From Streptomyces sp. NBC_00568 (GTDB lineage: Bacteria > Actinomycetota > Actinomycetes > Streptomycetales > Streptomycetaceae): a stretch of 64,000 nt of DNA. This document shows, in pieces, positions 39,126 through 47,696 of this stretch. Every line of letters starts with the position of its first letter. Within the stretch, counting starts at the first letter, position 1. The notes under the pieces were generated by a model. It was not told the DNA's origin, made no database searches, and worked only from the letters and a program-made list of their open reading frames with translations. Made by a program: the position numbers and the translations under genes. The DNA lies in contig NZ_JAPENW010000001.1 in assembly GCF_026341855.1 (NCBI RefSeq), positions 5,323,001-5,387,000 of the forward strand. The letters are read 5' to 3'.

Positions 39126-40064
39126 GTGCTTGATCCGCAGGGTTTGTACGCATGGGAGCCGAAGGGCCTGGCCGTGGTCGACATGGCGCTCGCCCAGGAG
39201 TCGGCCGGTCTTGTCATGCTCTACCACTTCGACGGATACATCGACGCGGGCGAGACCGGCGACCAGATCGTCGACCGGGTGCTCGACTCGCTGCCCCACC
39301 AGGTCGTGGCCCGCTTCGACCACGACCGTCTCGTGGACTACCGGGCCCGCCGCCCGCTGCTGACGTTCAAGCGGGACCGCTGGACCGAGTACGAGGAGCC
39401 GACACTCGAGGTCCGGCTCGTCCAGGACGCCACCGGAGCGCCCTTCCTGCTGCTGTCGGGGCCCGAACCGGACACCGAGTGGGAGCGCTTCGCCGCCGCC
39501 GTCCAGCAGATCGTGGAACGGCTCGGCGTCCGTCTCTCCGTGAACTTCCACGGCATCCCCATGGGCGTCCCGCACACGCGCCCCGTGGGTCTCACCCCGC
39601 ACGGCAGCCGCACCGACCTGGTGCCCGGCCACCGCAGCCCCTTCGACGAGGCGCAGGTCCCCGGAAGCGCCGAGTCCCTCGTCGAGTACCGCCTCATGGA
39701 GGCCGGTCACGACGTCCTCGGTGTCGCCGCGCACGTGCCCCACTACATCGCCCGCTCCCCGTACCCGGACGCGGCGCTGACCGTCCTGGAGTCCATCACG
39801 GCCGCGACCGGTCTGGTGCTTCCGGGTATCGCGCACGCCCTGCGGACCGAGGCGCACCGCACCCAGACGGAGATCGACCGGCAGATCCAGGAGGGCGACG
39901 AGGAACTCGTCGCGCTCGTCCAGGGTCTTGAGCACCAGTACGACGCCGCGGCGGGCGCCGAGACCCGCGGCAACATGCTCGCGGAACCGGTGGAGATCCC
40001 CTCGGCGGACGAGATCGGCCAGGAGTTCGAGCGATTCCTCGCGGAGCGCGAAGGCGAGGGCTGA
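39126..40064 (+). CDS. PAC2 family protein
   Basis: 312 residues of the PAC2 family, related to proteasome assembly chaperone 2 and archaeal PbaB-like proteins. Conserved parts include MLYHFDGYIDAGETGDQIV, FLLLSGPEPDTEWERF and GVAAHVPHYIARSPYPDAA. Streptomycetes have a 20S proteasome, so a chaperone role is possible but unproven. GTG 39126 has a very strong GGAGGAG upstream. The C-terminus is acidic. Confidence 0.85.
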   Translation: MLDPQGLYAWEPKGLAVVDMALAQESAGLVMLYHFDGYIDAGETGDQIVDRVLDSLPHQVVARFDHDRLVDYRARRPLLTFKRDRWTEYEEPTLEVRLVQDATGAPFLLLSGPEPDTEWERFAAAVQQIVERLGVRLSVNFHGIPMGVPHTRPVGLTPHGSRTDLVPGHRSPFDEAQVPGSAESLVEYRLMEAGHDVLGVAAHVPHYIARSPYPDAALTVLESITAATGLVLPGIAHALRTEAHRTQTEIDRQIQEGDEELVALVQGLEHQYDAAAGAETRGNMLAEPVEIPSADEIGQEFERFLAEREGEG

Positions 40065-40138
40065 CCCCTCTTCCCGGGCTCCCGGACATCCGGATGCCCG
40101 GGGCGCTCCCTGGCGGACGGCCCGTCAGTGCCAGGCCC

Positions 40139-40151
40139 TAAGCTGCGGACA
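40139..40151 (+). promoter_or_regulatory. leaderless promoter of coaE
   Basis: TAAGCT (40139-40144) ends 6 bases before ATG 40151, and there is no Shine-Dalgarno. The -35 region is poor. Confidence 0.5.
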
Positions 40152-40759
40152 TGCTGAAGGTGGGCCTGACCGGTGGTATCGGCGCCGGCAAGAGCGAAGT
40201 GTCACGGCTGCTCGTCGAGCACGGCGCGGTGCTGATCGACGCGGACAGGATCGCGCGCGAGGTCGTCGCGCCCGGAACTCCCGGGCTGGCGGCGGTCGTC
40301 GAGGCCTTCGGCGAGGACGTACTCGCTCCGGACGGCAGCCTCGACCGGCCGAAGCTCGGCTCGATCGTCTTCTCCGACCCGCAGAAGCTCGCCGTCCTGA
40401 ACGCGATCGTGCACCCCCTGGTCGGCACCCGCTCGCGCGCACTGGAGGACGCCGCCCCCGGGGACGCCGTCGTCGTCCACGACGTGCCCCTGCTCGCGGA
40501 GAACGGCCTGGCCGCGCTGTACGACCTCGTGATCGTCGTCGACGCCCGCCCCGAGACCCAGCTCGACCGCCTCGTCCGCCTGCGCGGCATGACCGAGGAG
40601 GGCGCCCGCGCCCGCATGGCCGCCCAGGCCCCGCGCGACAAGCGCCTGGCGATCGCGGACGTCGTCATCGACAACGACGTACCCCTGGAGGAACTGGAGC
40701 GGCGCGTACGGGACGTATGGGCCGATCTCGTGAGCAGGGCCCGCCGGCCCCAGGAATAG
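40151..40759 (+). CDS. coaE: dephospho-CoA kinase
   Basis: Phosphorylates dephospho-CoA in the last step of CoA synthesis. 202 residues, standard. The P-loop is GLTGGIGAGKSEV at the extreme N-terminus, the substrate motif is LIDADRIAREVV, and the lid region is RLRGMTEEGARARMAAQ. The ATG is placed so that the P-loop begins at residue 6, as in homologues. The TPR gene follows after 50 bases on the same strand and may share the transcript. Confidence 0.95.
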   Translation: MLKVGLTGGIGAGKSEVSRLLVEHGAVLIDADRIAREVVAPGTPGLAAVVEAFGEDVLAPDGSLDRPKLGSIVFSDPQKLAVLNAIVHPLVGTRSRALEDAAPGDAVVVHDVPLLAENGLAALYDLVIVVDARPETQLDRLVRLRGMTEEGARARMAAQAPRDKRLAIADVVIDNDVPLEELERRVRDVWADLVSRARRPQE

Positions 40760-40809
40760 CGGCCCTCGCCAGGGGCGTTGAACCCTTGCAGCGAGGGAAG
40801 GACTCTGCC

Positions 40810-41190
40810 GTGCCCGAGACCAGCGGATCGACCGGACGTACTCCGGAGACGCACGTCATCGACTTCCGCGCCGCCGAGCAACTGCTCGCCGCGCGGGACC
40901 CGCGGGGCGCGGTGAAGCTGCTCGACCCTGTCATCGCCGCGCATCCCGAGAACACCGCTGCCCGGCTGCTGCGCGCGCGTGCCTTCTTCGCCGCCGCGCA
41001 ACTGCGCCCCGCCGAGCTGGAGTTCACGATCGTCCTGGAGCGCGAGCCGGACAACGCGTTCGCGCACTTCGCGCTCGCCCGGACCTACGAGCGCCAGCGA
41101 CGCCCGGAGCAGGCGATGCGCCACTTCAGACTGGCGGCCGCGCTCGACCCGAAGCCGCAGTACCTGAAAGCGGCACGGTTCGACGCGTAG
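40810..41190 (+). CDS. small TPR-repeat protein
   Basis: 126 residues with about three tetratricopeptide-like helical pairs: AEQLLAARDPRGAVKLLDPV, ARLLRARAFFAAAQLRPAE and AHFALARTYERQRRPEQAMR. TPR proteins mediate protein-protein contacts; no partner is evident. GTG 40810 has GGGAAGG upstream. Its position right after coaE is conserved in streptomycetes as far as I recall. Confidence 0.82.
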   Translation: MPETSGSTGRTPETHVIDFRAAEQLLAARDPRGAVKLLDPVIAAHPENTAARLLRARAFFAAAQLRPAELEFTIVLEREPDNAFAHFALARTYERQRRPEQAMRHFRLAAALDPKPQYLKAARFDA

Positions 41191-41280
41191 CAGGTCCACG
41201 CCGGGAGGCCGGTACGCGGCGGAGGGCTTCGCGGCTCCTCGCGCGCGACGCCGCCGATTCGGGGCGGCCGCCCGGCCGCT

Positions 41281-41592
41281 TCAGGGGTGCGACGGCCTCG
41301 ACGGGCGGCGGCGCTCCGGCGGCCGGTACGGAGACCGGTCGTCCACGGGCTCGTACGGCGGGACGTCACGGCCGGGCTGATAGTGCGGGCCCTGCCTGAT
41401 GTGCCGAAGGATCATGGTCATGTCGACGGTGACGATCACCCAGAGCAGGCCGCACGCGGCCGCCCATCCCGGCCGCCCGGCCAGGGCGAACGCGACCGTC
41501 CCGAAAATGGCCCAGATCAGGCCCCAGACACTCAGCCAGAAGCGCATCCGCAGAGCACTCCGCGCTGTCACCGGTTCACTGCCCGTACGCAT
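41281..41592 (-). CDS. DUF6343 family membrane protein
   Basis: 103 residues with the typical start MRTGSEPVTARSALRMRFWL, two hydrophobic segments (SVWGLIWAIFGTVAFALAG and WAAACGLLWVIVTVDMTMIL) and a basic, proline-rich cytoplasmic tail. I recognise it as DUF6343, an uncharacterised actinobacterial family. ATG 41592 has AGGAG about 12 bases upstream, slightly far; an in-frame GTG lies 3 codons earlier. It is divergent from the acyltransferase gene. Confidence 0.75.
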   Translation of the reverse strand: MRTGSEPVTARSALRMRFWLSVWGLIWAIFGTVAFALAGRPGWAAACGLLWVIVTVDMTMILRHIRQGPHYQPGRDVPPYEPVDDRSPYRPPERRRPSRPSHP

Positions 41593-41685
41593 CAGGATCA
41601 CCACTCCTACAGGGAAACGTACTCTTCGTGGTGCACGTTCACCAAGGGAGAGCGGTCCGGACGGCGGCCGCCGGGGGAGGCGACG

Positions 41686-42672
41686 GTGCTGCTGAAGGCG
41701 CTGCGGGCGGACGCGAGGCTCGCCGAATGGCTGAGGGACCTGGAGGGTGAGTGCCCCGCCCCGCGGGAAGCGGCGCTCCCGGACGCCGACACGCTGCCGG
41801 ACGTCCTGCTCGACCTGTCCGTGCCCCACGAGCACATCAACGAACTCGTCGCGCTGCGCGACCGGTTGGCCGCGGACCCGGAGGCCATGACCCTCCTCGC
41901 GCGCTGCGTCACCCGCTTCGTCCGGGACATGGGAGAGATTGGCAAGGGCTGGGAGCCGCCCGCGTTCCCCGCGACGACGGGAGCGCTCGGACGCTGCTTC
42001 CATCTGTACGTCTTCGTCGCGGCGCTGCCGCACGTCCGCGCCCATCACCGTGAGCGCGGTGTCCCGGAGGACGTCTCCCGGCACACGCTCGCCGACCTCG
42101 GCCGGCATGTGTCCGTGCACCACAGAAGGGCCGGCGGCCCCGGACTGCTGTTCCCCTGGTGGACGGCCCTGCACTTCCACGGTGAGCTGTTCCAGCTCGG
42201 CCGGCTCCAGTTCCAGCGGGCGCTGCTGGGGCGGCGCACGGGCCGTGCCGTCGCGGCGGCGGGGCTGGACCTGGGCCCCGGCGACCCCTGCCTGAGCCTG
42301 CACATCACCGACTTCCGCGGCCCCCTCTCCCCGTCCGCGTGCGACCGTTCGCTCGCCCTGGCCCGGGAGTTCTTCGCCCGCCACTACCCCGACGAGCGCC
42401 ACGAGGTCGCCGTCTGCAACTCATGGCTGCTCGACCCGCAGCTCAAGCGGTATCTGCCGGCCGACTCCAACATCATCCGCTTCCAGGACCGCTTCGACAT
42501 CGACCGCGAGGAGACGAGCCCGGACGACTCGGTGCCCGTCGGCTTCGTCTTCGGCGATCCGGAGCTCCCGCTCGACGAACTCCCGCGGCGCAACAGCGTC
42601 GAGCGCGCGGTGGTGGACCACCTGCGGTCGGGCGGACATTGGTACGGAGGGCGCGGCTGGTTCGCGCTGTAG
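41686..42672 (+). CDS. acyltransferase-domain (GNAT-like) protein
   Basis: 328 residues starting MLLKALRADARLAEWLRD. An all-helical N-terminal domain precedes a GNAT-like acyltransferase C-terminal domain, recognisable by CLSLHITDFRGPLSP, AREFFARHYPDE and CNSWLLDPQLKRYLPADSN. Members of this actinobacterial family are annotated only as acyltransferase domain proteins. GTG 41686 has GGGGAGG 5 bases upstream, which fixes the start although the frame is open further 5'. Confidence 0.78.
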   Translation: MLLKALRADARLAEWLRDLEGECPAPREAALPDADTLPDVLLDLSVPHEHINELVALRDRLAADPEAMTLLARCVTRFVRDMGEIGKGWEPPAFPATTGALGRCFHLYVFVAALPHVRAHHRERGVPEDVSRHTLADLGRHVSVHHRRAGGPGLLFPWWTALHFHGELFQLGRLQFQRALLGRRTGRAVAAAGLDLGPGDPCLSLHITDFRGPLSPSACDRSLALAREFFARHYPDERHEVAVCNSWLLDPQLKRYLPADSNIIRFQDRFDIDREETSPDDSVPVGFVFGDPELPLDELPRRNSVERAVVDHLRSGGHWYGGRGWFAL

Positions 42673-42795
42673 TCCGTCCCGCCGTGGCCGGGCCGTGGAC
42701 ACGGCTCCCGATCGGACTGGTGTCCCTCGAACATGTCACCCGAACGAGTGATGAGGGGAGGGAACGGGCCTACGGAAGCCGTCCGTTGGACGGGT

Positions 42796-43485
42796 ATGAG
42801 GATCGAGAAGCGTCAGGGATACGAGGGCACGGGACCCGGTGCCATCACACCGGACGGCTGCGCGGTCGAGCTCTACACCCGCCTGCCCGTCGGAACCGAA
42901 CCGGACATCATCACCGCCGCGGTGCCCGCCGCCGCGCATGTCCTGGAGCTGGGCAGCGGGGTCGGGAGGATGACCCACCCGCTCCTGGAGCTCGGGTTCA
43001 CGGTCACGGCGGTGGACGAGTCCGCCGAGATGCTGGAGCACGTCCGCGGGGCGCGCACGGTACACAGCACCATCGAGGACCTGGATCTCGGTGAGACGTT
43101 CGACGTGGTGCTGCTGACGTCGTTCCTCATACACGCCGGGGACGTGCGGGTGCGGCGGGCGCTGCTGGACACCTGCGTCCGCCATGTCGCCGACGACGGC
43201 TGCGTGCTGTTCCAGCGCGAGGGCGAGGACTGGCACACCGACGTGCCGCGCGAGCGCATCGACCCGTCCGGTTTCGCCGTACGGATCGTGTCGGCCGAGC
43301 CCGTCGGGGACGGGGTCGACTCGGTGCGCGCGGAGTACGTGTTCCCTGACGCCACCTGGACCCAGACGTTCCTGTCCCGCCCGCTGACGAAGGACGCGTT
43401 CGAGGAGGCCCTGGGGGAGGCGGGCCTGAAGGTGGACCGATATCTGACGGACGACGGGGTGTGGGTGAGAGCGGTGAAGGGGTGA
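42796..43485 (+). CDS. class I SAM-dependent methyltransferase
   Basis: 229 residues. SAM-binding motif I is HVLELGSGVGRMTHPLLE, with the acidic VTAVDES loop and the motif IV region FDVVLLTSFLIH. The substrate is unknown. The start is uncertain: ATG 42796 gives a compact protein but has only a weak ribosome binding site (GGACGGG), and ATG 42751 or 42733 would add 15-21 residues. It lies downstream of the acyltransferase gene on the same strand. Confidence 0.82.
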   Translation: MRIEKRQGYEGTGPGAITPDGCAVELYTRLPVGTEPDIITAAVPAAAHVLELGSGVGRMTHPLLELGFTVTAVDESAEMLEHVRGARTVHSTIEDLDLGETFDVVLLTSFLIHAGDVRVRRALLDTCVRHVADDGCVLFQREGEDWHTDVPRERIDPSGFAVRIVSAEPVGDGVDSVRAEYVFPDATWTQTFLSRPLTKDAFEEALGEAGLKVDRYLTDDGVWVRAVKG

Positions 43486-43661
43486 GCGGTCCGGCGCAAG
43501 GGGAAGGGGACCGCCGGGGAGGCCCGGCGGCCTGGTGAGCCTGCGGAGCGGGCCCGTGCCGCACGGGCGGCACAAACTCCGCTCCGCACCGATGAGTTCC
43601 CGACCGGCCCCCGGTCTATCTCCGTGAAAGCAGCAGCCACCGCTTCACACAGGAGACCACC

Positions 43662-44114
43662 GTGTCCGAGACCACCCTTCCCCTCGCCACCACCGCTCAG
43701 GCCGCCGCCACGCCCCGCTCCCGCCGCGCCCGTATCTCCCTGACCGTCCTGCAGGTCGTCCTCGGCCTCTTCTACGCGTTCGCGAGCGCTCTTCCCAAGC
43801 TGATCGCCCACCCCTCGGCCACGGAGTCCTTCGACAAGCTGGGCTGGGGACACACGGGCATGTACATCATCGGCGCGCTCGAACTGGCGGGAGGCATCGC
43901 CCTGTTGATCCCGCTGCTGGATTCGGTGGCCGCGGTGGCGCTCAGCGCACTGATGGCCGGTGCGTTCATCGTCAACGTCACCGTCGTCCACGGCCCGTAC
44001 GTGGCGACCCCGCTCATCCTGATCCTGCCGCTCGCCCTGATCGCCTGGGCCCGGCGCGGCCACACAACCGAACTGCTCCGCCTGGTGCGCCGGCGGGTGG
44101 GACGCCAGGTGTGA
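43662..44114 (+). CDS. DoxX family membrane protein
   Basis: 150 residues with four membrane segments: SLTVLQVVLGLFYAFASALP, MYIIGALELAGGIALLIPLL, VALSALMAGAFIVNV and LILILPLALIAWA. The layout and the conserved glycine and proline positions match DoxX/DoxD-like proteins, several of which work in redox processes at the membrane. GTG 43662 has AGGAG upstream. The 176-base gap before it holds small hairpins but no gene. Confidence 0.82.
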   Translation: MSETTLPLATTAQAAATPRSRRARISLTVLQVVLGLFYAFASALPKLIAHPSATESFDKLGWGHTGMYIIGALELAGGIALLIPLLDSVAAVALSALMAGAFIVNVTVVHGPYVATPLILILPLALIAWARRGHTTELLRLVRRRVGRQV

Positions 44115-44131
44115 CGACGCGGGAAGGACGA

Positions 44132-44159
44132 AGGGCTCCCCCGGGACCGGGGGAGCCCT
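44132..44159. terminator. terminator between DoxX and S4-protein genes
   Basis: AGGGCTCCCCC (44132-44142) and its exact inverse (44149-44159) enclose GGGACC. It serves both convergent genes. Confidence 0.75.
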
Positions 44160-44195
44160 CGACGTCGTACGACGGCATGTCGGCCTTCCGGAGGT

Positions 44196-44870
44196 TCAGG
44201 AGCCCGAGGTGCCGGAGGAACCCGACGAACCGGAGGAGCGGGGACCGGCCCAGGGAGGACCGCTCCAGCGGGGACCGGCCGAGCGGCGGGAAGCGCCCGC
44301 CGACCCGGTCGCTCCCGTCGTGCCGGTGGACGGGCCGGCGGAGCTGACCGGGCCGGACGAGCCCGTCTGCATCCCCCGCAGACGCTCCAGCTCGCGGCGG
44401 TCCCGCTTGGTCGGGCGCCCGGCACCCCTGTCCCGGAGGCCCGCCGGGGCCACGGCCTCGCGCGGCGGAGGCGGCGGGCTGTTGTCGACGTAGCACTCGA
44501 CGGCGACGGGCGCACCGACCCGCTTGCGGATCACGCGCTTCACGACCACGACCCGTTCCCGGCCCTCGTGCCGCAGGCGCACCTCGTCGCCCACACGTAC
44601 CGAGTACGCGGGCTTGACGCGCTCGCCATTGACCCGAACATGCCCGCCCCGACAGGCCGTGGCACCCATCGAACGGGTCTTGACGAGACGGACGGACCAG
44701 ATCCAGCTGTCGACCCGCACGCTCTCGCCGCCGGCGGGCCCGGCAGCGGCGGCGGCCCTGGCGGCGGAAGCGGCCCCGGCCGTGGCCGCGGCGGCCTCCG
44801 TGTCGCCCGAGCCGCGCGCGTCGCCGGCACCCGCGCTCTTCATCTCCCCGTCAGCACCCTGAGAAGCCAT
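44196..44870 (-). CDS. S4-domain RNA-binding protein (Hsp15-like)
   Basis: 224 residues. The central S4 domain (about 50-100) reads VRVDSWIWSVRLVKTRSMG then ACRGGHVRVNGERVKPAYSV, the pattern of Hsp15/YrfH and RsuA-type S4 modules that bind structured RNA, including stalled 50S subunits in the case of E. coli Hsp15. The N-terminal 50 residues are Ala/Gly-rich. The C-terminal 60 are Ser/Gly/Thr/Pro-rich repeats and likely disordered. ATG 44870 follows TAGAGT (44877-44882, minus strand) by exactly 6 bases and has no Shine-Dalgarno, so the gene is probably leaderless. Confidence 0.85.
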   Translation of the reverse strand: MASQGADGEMKSAGAGDARGSGDTEAAAATAGAASAARAAAAAGPAGGESVRVDSWIWSVRLVKTRSMGATACRGGHVRVNGERVKPAYSVRVGDEVRLRHEGRERVVVVKRVIRKRVGAPVAVECYVDNSPPPPPREAVAPAGLRDRGAGRPTKRDRRELERLRGMQTGSSGPVSSAGPSTGTTGATGSAGASRRSAGPRWSGPPWAGPRSSGSSGSSGTSGS

Positions 44871-45023
44871 GTCTCGACTCTAATGCCCGCGCTCCGGCGC
44901 ACCGCATGCCTTTTCCGTCGCACGGAGCACCCCGGATGGGTCGTCCCCCCGAGTACGCCGAGGCCGGCGAGTGAAGCCGCCCGGTGGGGGACCGGGCGGG
45001 ACCGGGCGGGGGCGGGCGGGTCG

Positions 45024-45036
45024 TACGGTGGTGGCG
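45024..45036 (+). promoter_or_regulatory. leaderless promoter of the UdgB gene
   Basis: TACGGT (45024-45029) ends 6 bases before GTG 45036. No Shine-Dalgarno is present. Confidence 0.45.
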
Positions 45037-45980
45037 TGGACAGCGGCGATCCGAACGAAGAGGGTCCGGAGGTTTCACCTGGTCCGGAGGTTCCACCCGG
45101 TCCGGCGGTTTCACCTGGTCCGGCTGTTTCGGCTGGTCCGGAGGTTTCACCTGGTCCGGCTGTTTCCCCCGGTCCGGCTGTTTCGGCCGGACCAGGTGTT
45201 TCGGCCCCTCCGGACGAAGGTCTGTCCCGCCCGGCGGATCTCGCCGTGCTGGACGCTCGGATCGCCGGCTGCCGGGCCTGCCCGCGGCTCGTCGCGTGGC
45301 GTGAGGAGGTTGCCGCCACCAAGCGCGCCGCATTCGCCGACCAGACGTACTGGGGGCGTCCGGTGCCCGGGTTCGGCCCGGCCGACGCCTCCCTCCTCGT
45401 CGTCGGGCTCGCGCCCGCCGCGCACGGCGGGAACCGGACCGGGCGGATGTTCACGGGGGACCGGTCGGGCGACGTGCTCTACGCGGCGCTGCATGACGTC
45501 GGCCTCGCGTCGCGGGGGACCTCGGTGAGCGCGGACGACGGACTGGAGCTGTACGGCGTACGCGTCACCTCACCCGTGCACTGCGCGCCGCCCGCCAACA
45601 AGCCGACGCCCGAGGAGCGGGACACCTGCCGGCCCTGGCTCGTACGGGAGCTGGAGCTGCTGCGGCCCACGCTGCGGGCGGTGGTCGTCCTCGGGGGCTT
45701 CGGCTGGCAGGCCGCCCTGCCCGCCTTCTCCGGGGCGGGGTGGACGGTGCCCCGGCCGCGTCCGGTGTTCACGCACGGGGCACGGGTGACGCTCGCACCG
45801 CGGCCGGAGCCGGACGCCGCGGTTTCCGTCTCCGACTCCTCCTTCATCGAGCTCTTCGGGTGCTTCCACGTCAGCCAGCGGAACACCTTCACCGGGCGGC
45901 TCACGCCCGCGATGCTGCGGGAGGTACTGGGCACGGCGGCGGAGGCGGCGGGGGTGACGACCCGCACACCGTCGGGTTAG
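45036..45980 (+). CDS. type 5 uracil-DNA glycosylase (UdgB) with repetitive N-terminus
   Basis: 314 residues. Residues about 10-58 are nine to ten pentapeptide repeats of the form GP(E/A)VS(P/A), encoded by 15-base tandem units at about 45064-45205. The catalytic domain follows: the iron-sulfur ligands GCRACPRL and, later, CAPP and DTCRPW, the uracil-binding motif LVVGLAPAAHGGNRTGRMF, and the C-terminal FGCFHVSQRNTFTG. This is UdgB, which removes uracil and some other deaminated bases from DNA. The normal protein lacks the repeat block. GTG 45036 appears leaderless. Confidence 0.88.
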   Translation: MDSGDPNEEGPEVSPGPEVPPGPAVSPGPAVSAGPEVSPGPAVSPGPAVSAGPGVSAPPDEGLSRPADLAVLDARIAGCRACPRLVAWREEVAATKRAAFADQTYWGRPVPGFGPADASLLVVGLAPAAHGGNRTGRMFTGDRSGDVLYAALHDVGLASRGTSVSADDGLELYGVRVTSPVHCAPPANKPTPEERDTCRPWLVRELELLRPTLRAVVVLGGFGWQAALPAFSGAGWTVPRPRPVFTHGARVTLAPRPEPDAAVSVSDSSFIELFGCFHVSQRNTFTGRLTPAMLREVLGTAAEAAGVTTRTPSG

Positions 45981-45990
45981 CCTCGCGCGA
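45978..45990 (+). promoter_or_regulatory. leaderless promoter of the iminopeptidase gene
   Basis: TAGCCT (45978-45983) ends 6 bases before ATG 45990; its first three bases are the stop codon of the UdgB gene. A GTGACG -35-like box lies 18 bases upstream. Confidence 0.5.
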
Positions 45991-46955
45991 TGGGTCTGTA
46001 TCCGGAGATCGAACCGTACGACCACGGCATGCTCGACGTCGGCGACGGCAACCGTCTGTACTGGGAGGTCTGCGGGAACCCCGACGGCAAGCCCGCGGTC
46101 ATGCTGCACGGCGGTCCGGGCTCCGGCTGCGGTCCTCGGTACCGGCGCTACTGCGACCCCGACACGTACCGGATCGTGCTGCTCGACCAGCGTGGCAGCG
46201 GCCGCTCCACGCCGCACGCCGCCGTGTACGGGACGGACATGGCCGTCAACACGACGGCCCATGCGATCGGGGACCTGGAGCTGCTGCGGCAGCACCTGGG
46301 TATCCGGCGGTGGCTGGTGTGGGGGGTGTCGTGGGGGTCGGTGCTCGGGCTGCGGTACGCGCAGACGTGCCCGGACGTCGTCTCCGAACTGGTGCTGACC
46401 GCGGTGGCCACCGGCTCGAACGCCGAAGTGGCCTTGCTGACCAGGGGACTTGGACAGTTCTTTCCCGAGGCGTTCGAGCGGTTCCTCGCCGAAGTGCCCG
46501 AGCGGGAGCGGCACGGCAACCTCGCCGCCGCGTACAACCGGCTGCTGGAGTCGCCCGACCCCGAGGTGCGGGCGCGGGCGGCGCGGGCCTGGACCGACTG
46601 GGAGACGGCGACCGTCCCGGCGCCCCCGCGTTCGGTGGAGCGCTACGAGGATCCCCGCTTCCGGATGGGCTTCGCCCGCACGGTCACGCACTACTGGGGC
46701 AACGACCACTTCCTCGGGGACGGCAACGACGAGGGTGTCGTGATTCGCGACGCGCCCCTGCTGAAGGGCATCCCGGGGACCCTCGTGCAGGGCAGCCTCG
46801 ACTTCGGGAATCTGCTGGGCACGGTGTGGCGGCTCCACCATCGCTGGCCCGGCAGCGAGTTGACCGTCGTGGACGACGTGGGGCACACCACGGGGGCGGC
46901 CGGTGTGGTGGACGCGCTGGTGGCGGCGACGGACAAGTACGCCTCGCGTCAGTGA
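45990..46955 (+). CDS. pip: proline iminopeptidase, alpha/beta hydrolase fold
   Basis: 321 residues matching family S33. The oxyanion motif is MLHGGPGSGCGP, then DQRGSGRS, the nucleophile elbow GVSWGS, the catalytic aspartate in VQGSLDFGN and the histidine in DVGHTTG. It releases N-terminal proline from peptides in the cytoplasm. The gene starts 9 bases after the UdgB stop and looks leaderless. Its 3' end overlaps the convergent RidA gene by 7 bases. Confidence 0.9.
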   Translation: MGLYPEIEPYDHGMLDVGDGNRLYWEVCGNPDGKPAVMLHGGPGSGCGPRYRRYCDPDTYRIVLLDQRGSGRSTPHAAVYGTDMAVNTTAHAIGDLELLRQHLGIRRWLVWGVSWGSVLGLRYAQTCPDVVSELVLTAVATGSNAEVALLTRGLGQFFPEAFERFLAEVPERERHGNLAAAYNRLLESPDPEVRARAARAWTDWETATVPAPPRSVERYEDPRFRMGFARTVTHYWGNDHFLGDGNDEGVVIRDAPLLKGIPGTLVQGSLDFGNLLGTVWRLHHRWPGSELTVVDDVGHTTGAAGVVDALVAATDKYASRQ

Positions 46956-47365
46956 GCCGGCTCGGCCTCGGGCACGACGGCGGTCGCCGTGATCTCCACG
47001 AGCTGGCCGGTGTATCCGAGGCAGGCCACCCCGAGCAGGGTCGAGGAGTGCGGACCGATGCTCAGCCCGGACGCCTCGACGACGTTCCAGACCGCGGACA
47101 GTACGGCGGGTTCACCGCTGACGACGTACACATCGGTCGACACGACATGGGCCATGTCGCTTCCCACAGCACGTAGTTGCTCGTCGAGGTTGGCCAGCAC
47201 CTGCTCGGCCTGCCGTACGGGATCGCCCGCGCCGACCAGCTTCCCGTCGGCGTCGAGCGGCACGGACCCGGCGAGGAAGGCCAGCTTCGTCCCCGCCTCG
47301 ACGACGGACGCGTGCGCGTAGACGGGCGGCGCGAAGAGGCTGGGAACGGTGACGCGCTGGACCAT
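46949..47365 (-). CDS. RidA family (YjgF/YER057c/UK114) protein
   Basis: 138 residues. Conserved RidA positions are visible: the N-terminal LFAPPVYAHASVVEAG, the GSVPLDADGKLVG region, DPVRQAEQVLANLDEQL, and the C-terminal CLGYTGQLVEITATAVVP. RidA enzymes deaminate reactive enamine/imine intermediates. The arginine that binds the substrate carboxylate in RidA proper is not in its usual context, so a paralogous subfamily is possible. ATG 47365 has GGGAGA upstream. Confidence 0.85.
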   Translation of the reverse strand: MVQRVTVPSLFAPPVYAHASVVEAGTKLAFLAGSVPLDADGKLVGAGDPVRQAEQVLANLDEQLRAVGSDMAHVVSTDVYVVSGEPAVLSAVWNVVEASGLSIGPHSSTLLGVACLGYTGQLVEITATAVVPEAEPAH

Positions 47366-47696
47366 GGAGGTCTCCCTGTCGATGGGGCGAGGGACAACCT
47401 GCCGATGATGCGGGTTCGGCGCGGGCGCCCGCATCCGAATTACCGCCCGGTACCCGGAAGGCCGAACGGAAGCAGAGCCACCTGGCCGGACGGGCCGGGC
47501 GGCGGCGGGGCGCCCCGGTTCGACATGCGCCGGGGCGGCCCGGGTCAAGCCGGTAGCGACGTGGGCCGGGGCGGCCCGGTTCAAGCCGGTGGCGACGTGG
47601 ACCAAGGCACCCCTGCCGTTGGATACCGGGTCGACGCCGGTGCCACTCCGGCAGCATCCTCGTCCCATGCACACCGAGAAGCGGAGGTCCGTGCCG
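47366..47696. repeat. gap with a 36-bp tandem duplication
   Basis: Two copies of a 36-base unit stand at 47531-47566 and 47567-47602, differing at about four positions; a partial third copy precedes them. Each begins CGGGGCGGCCCGG and ends GCGACGTGG. I see no gene in the rest of this gap; the nucleotidyltransferase promoter should lie near its right end. Confidence 0.7.
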
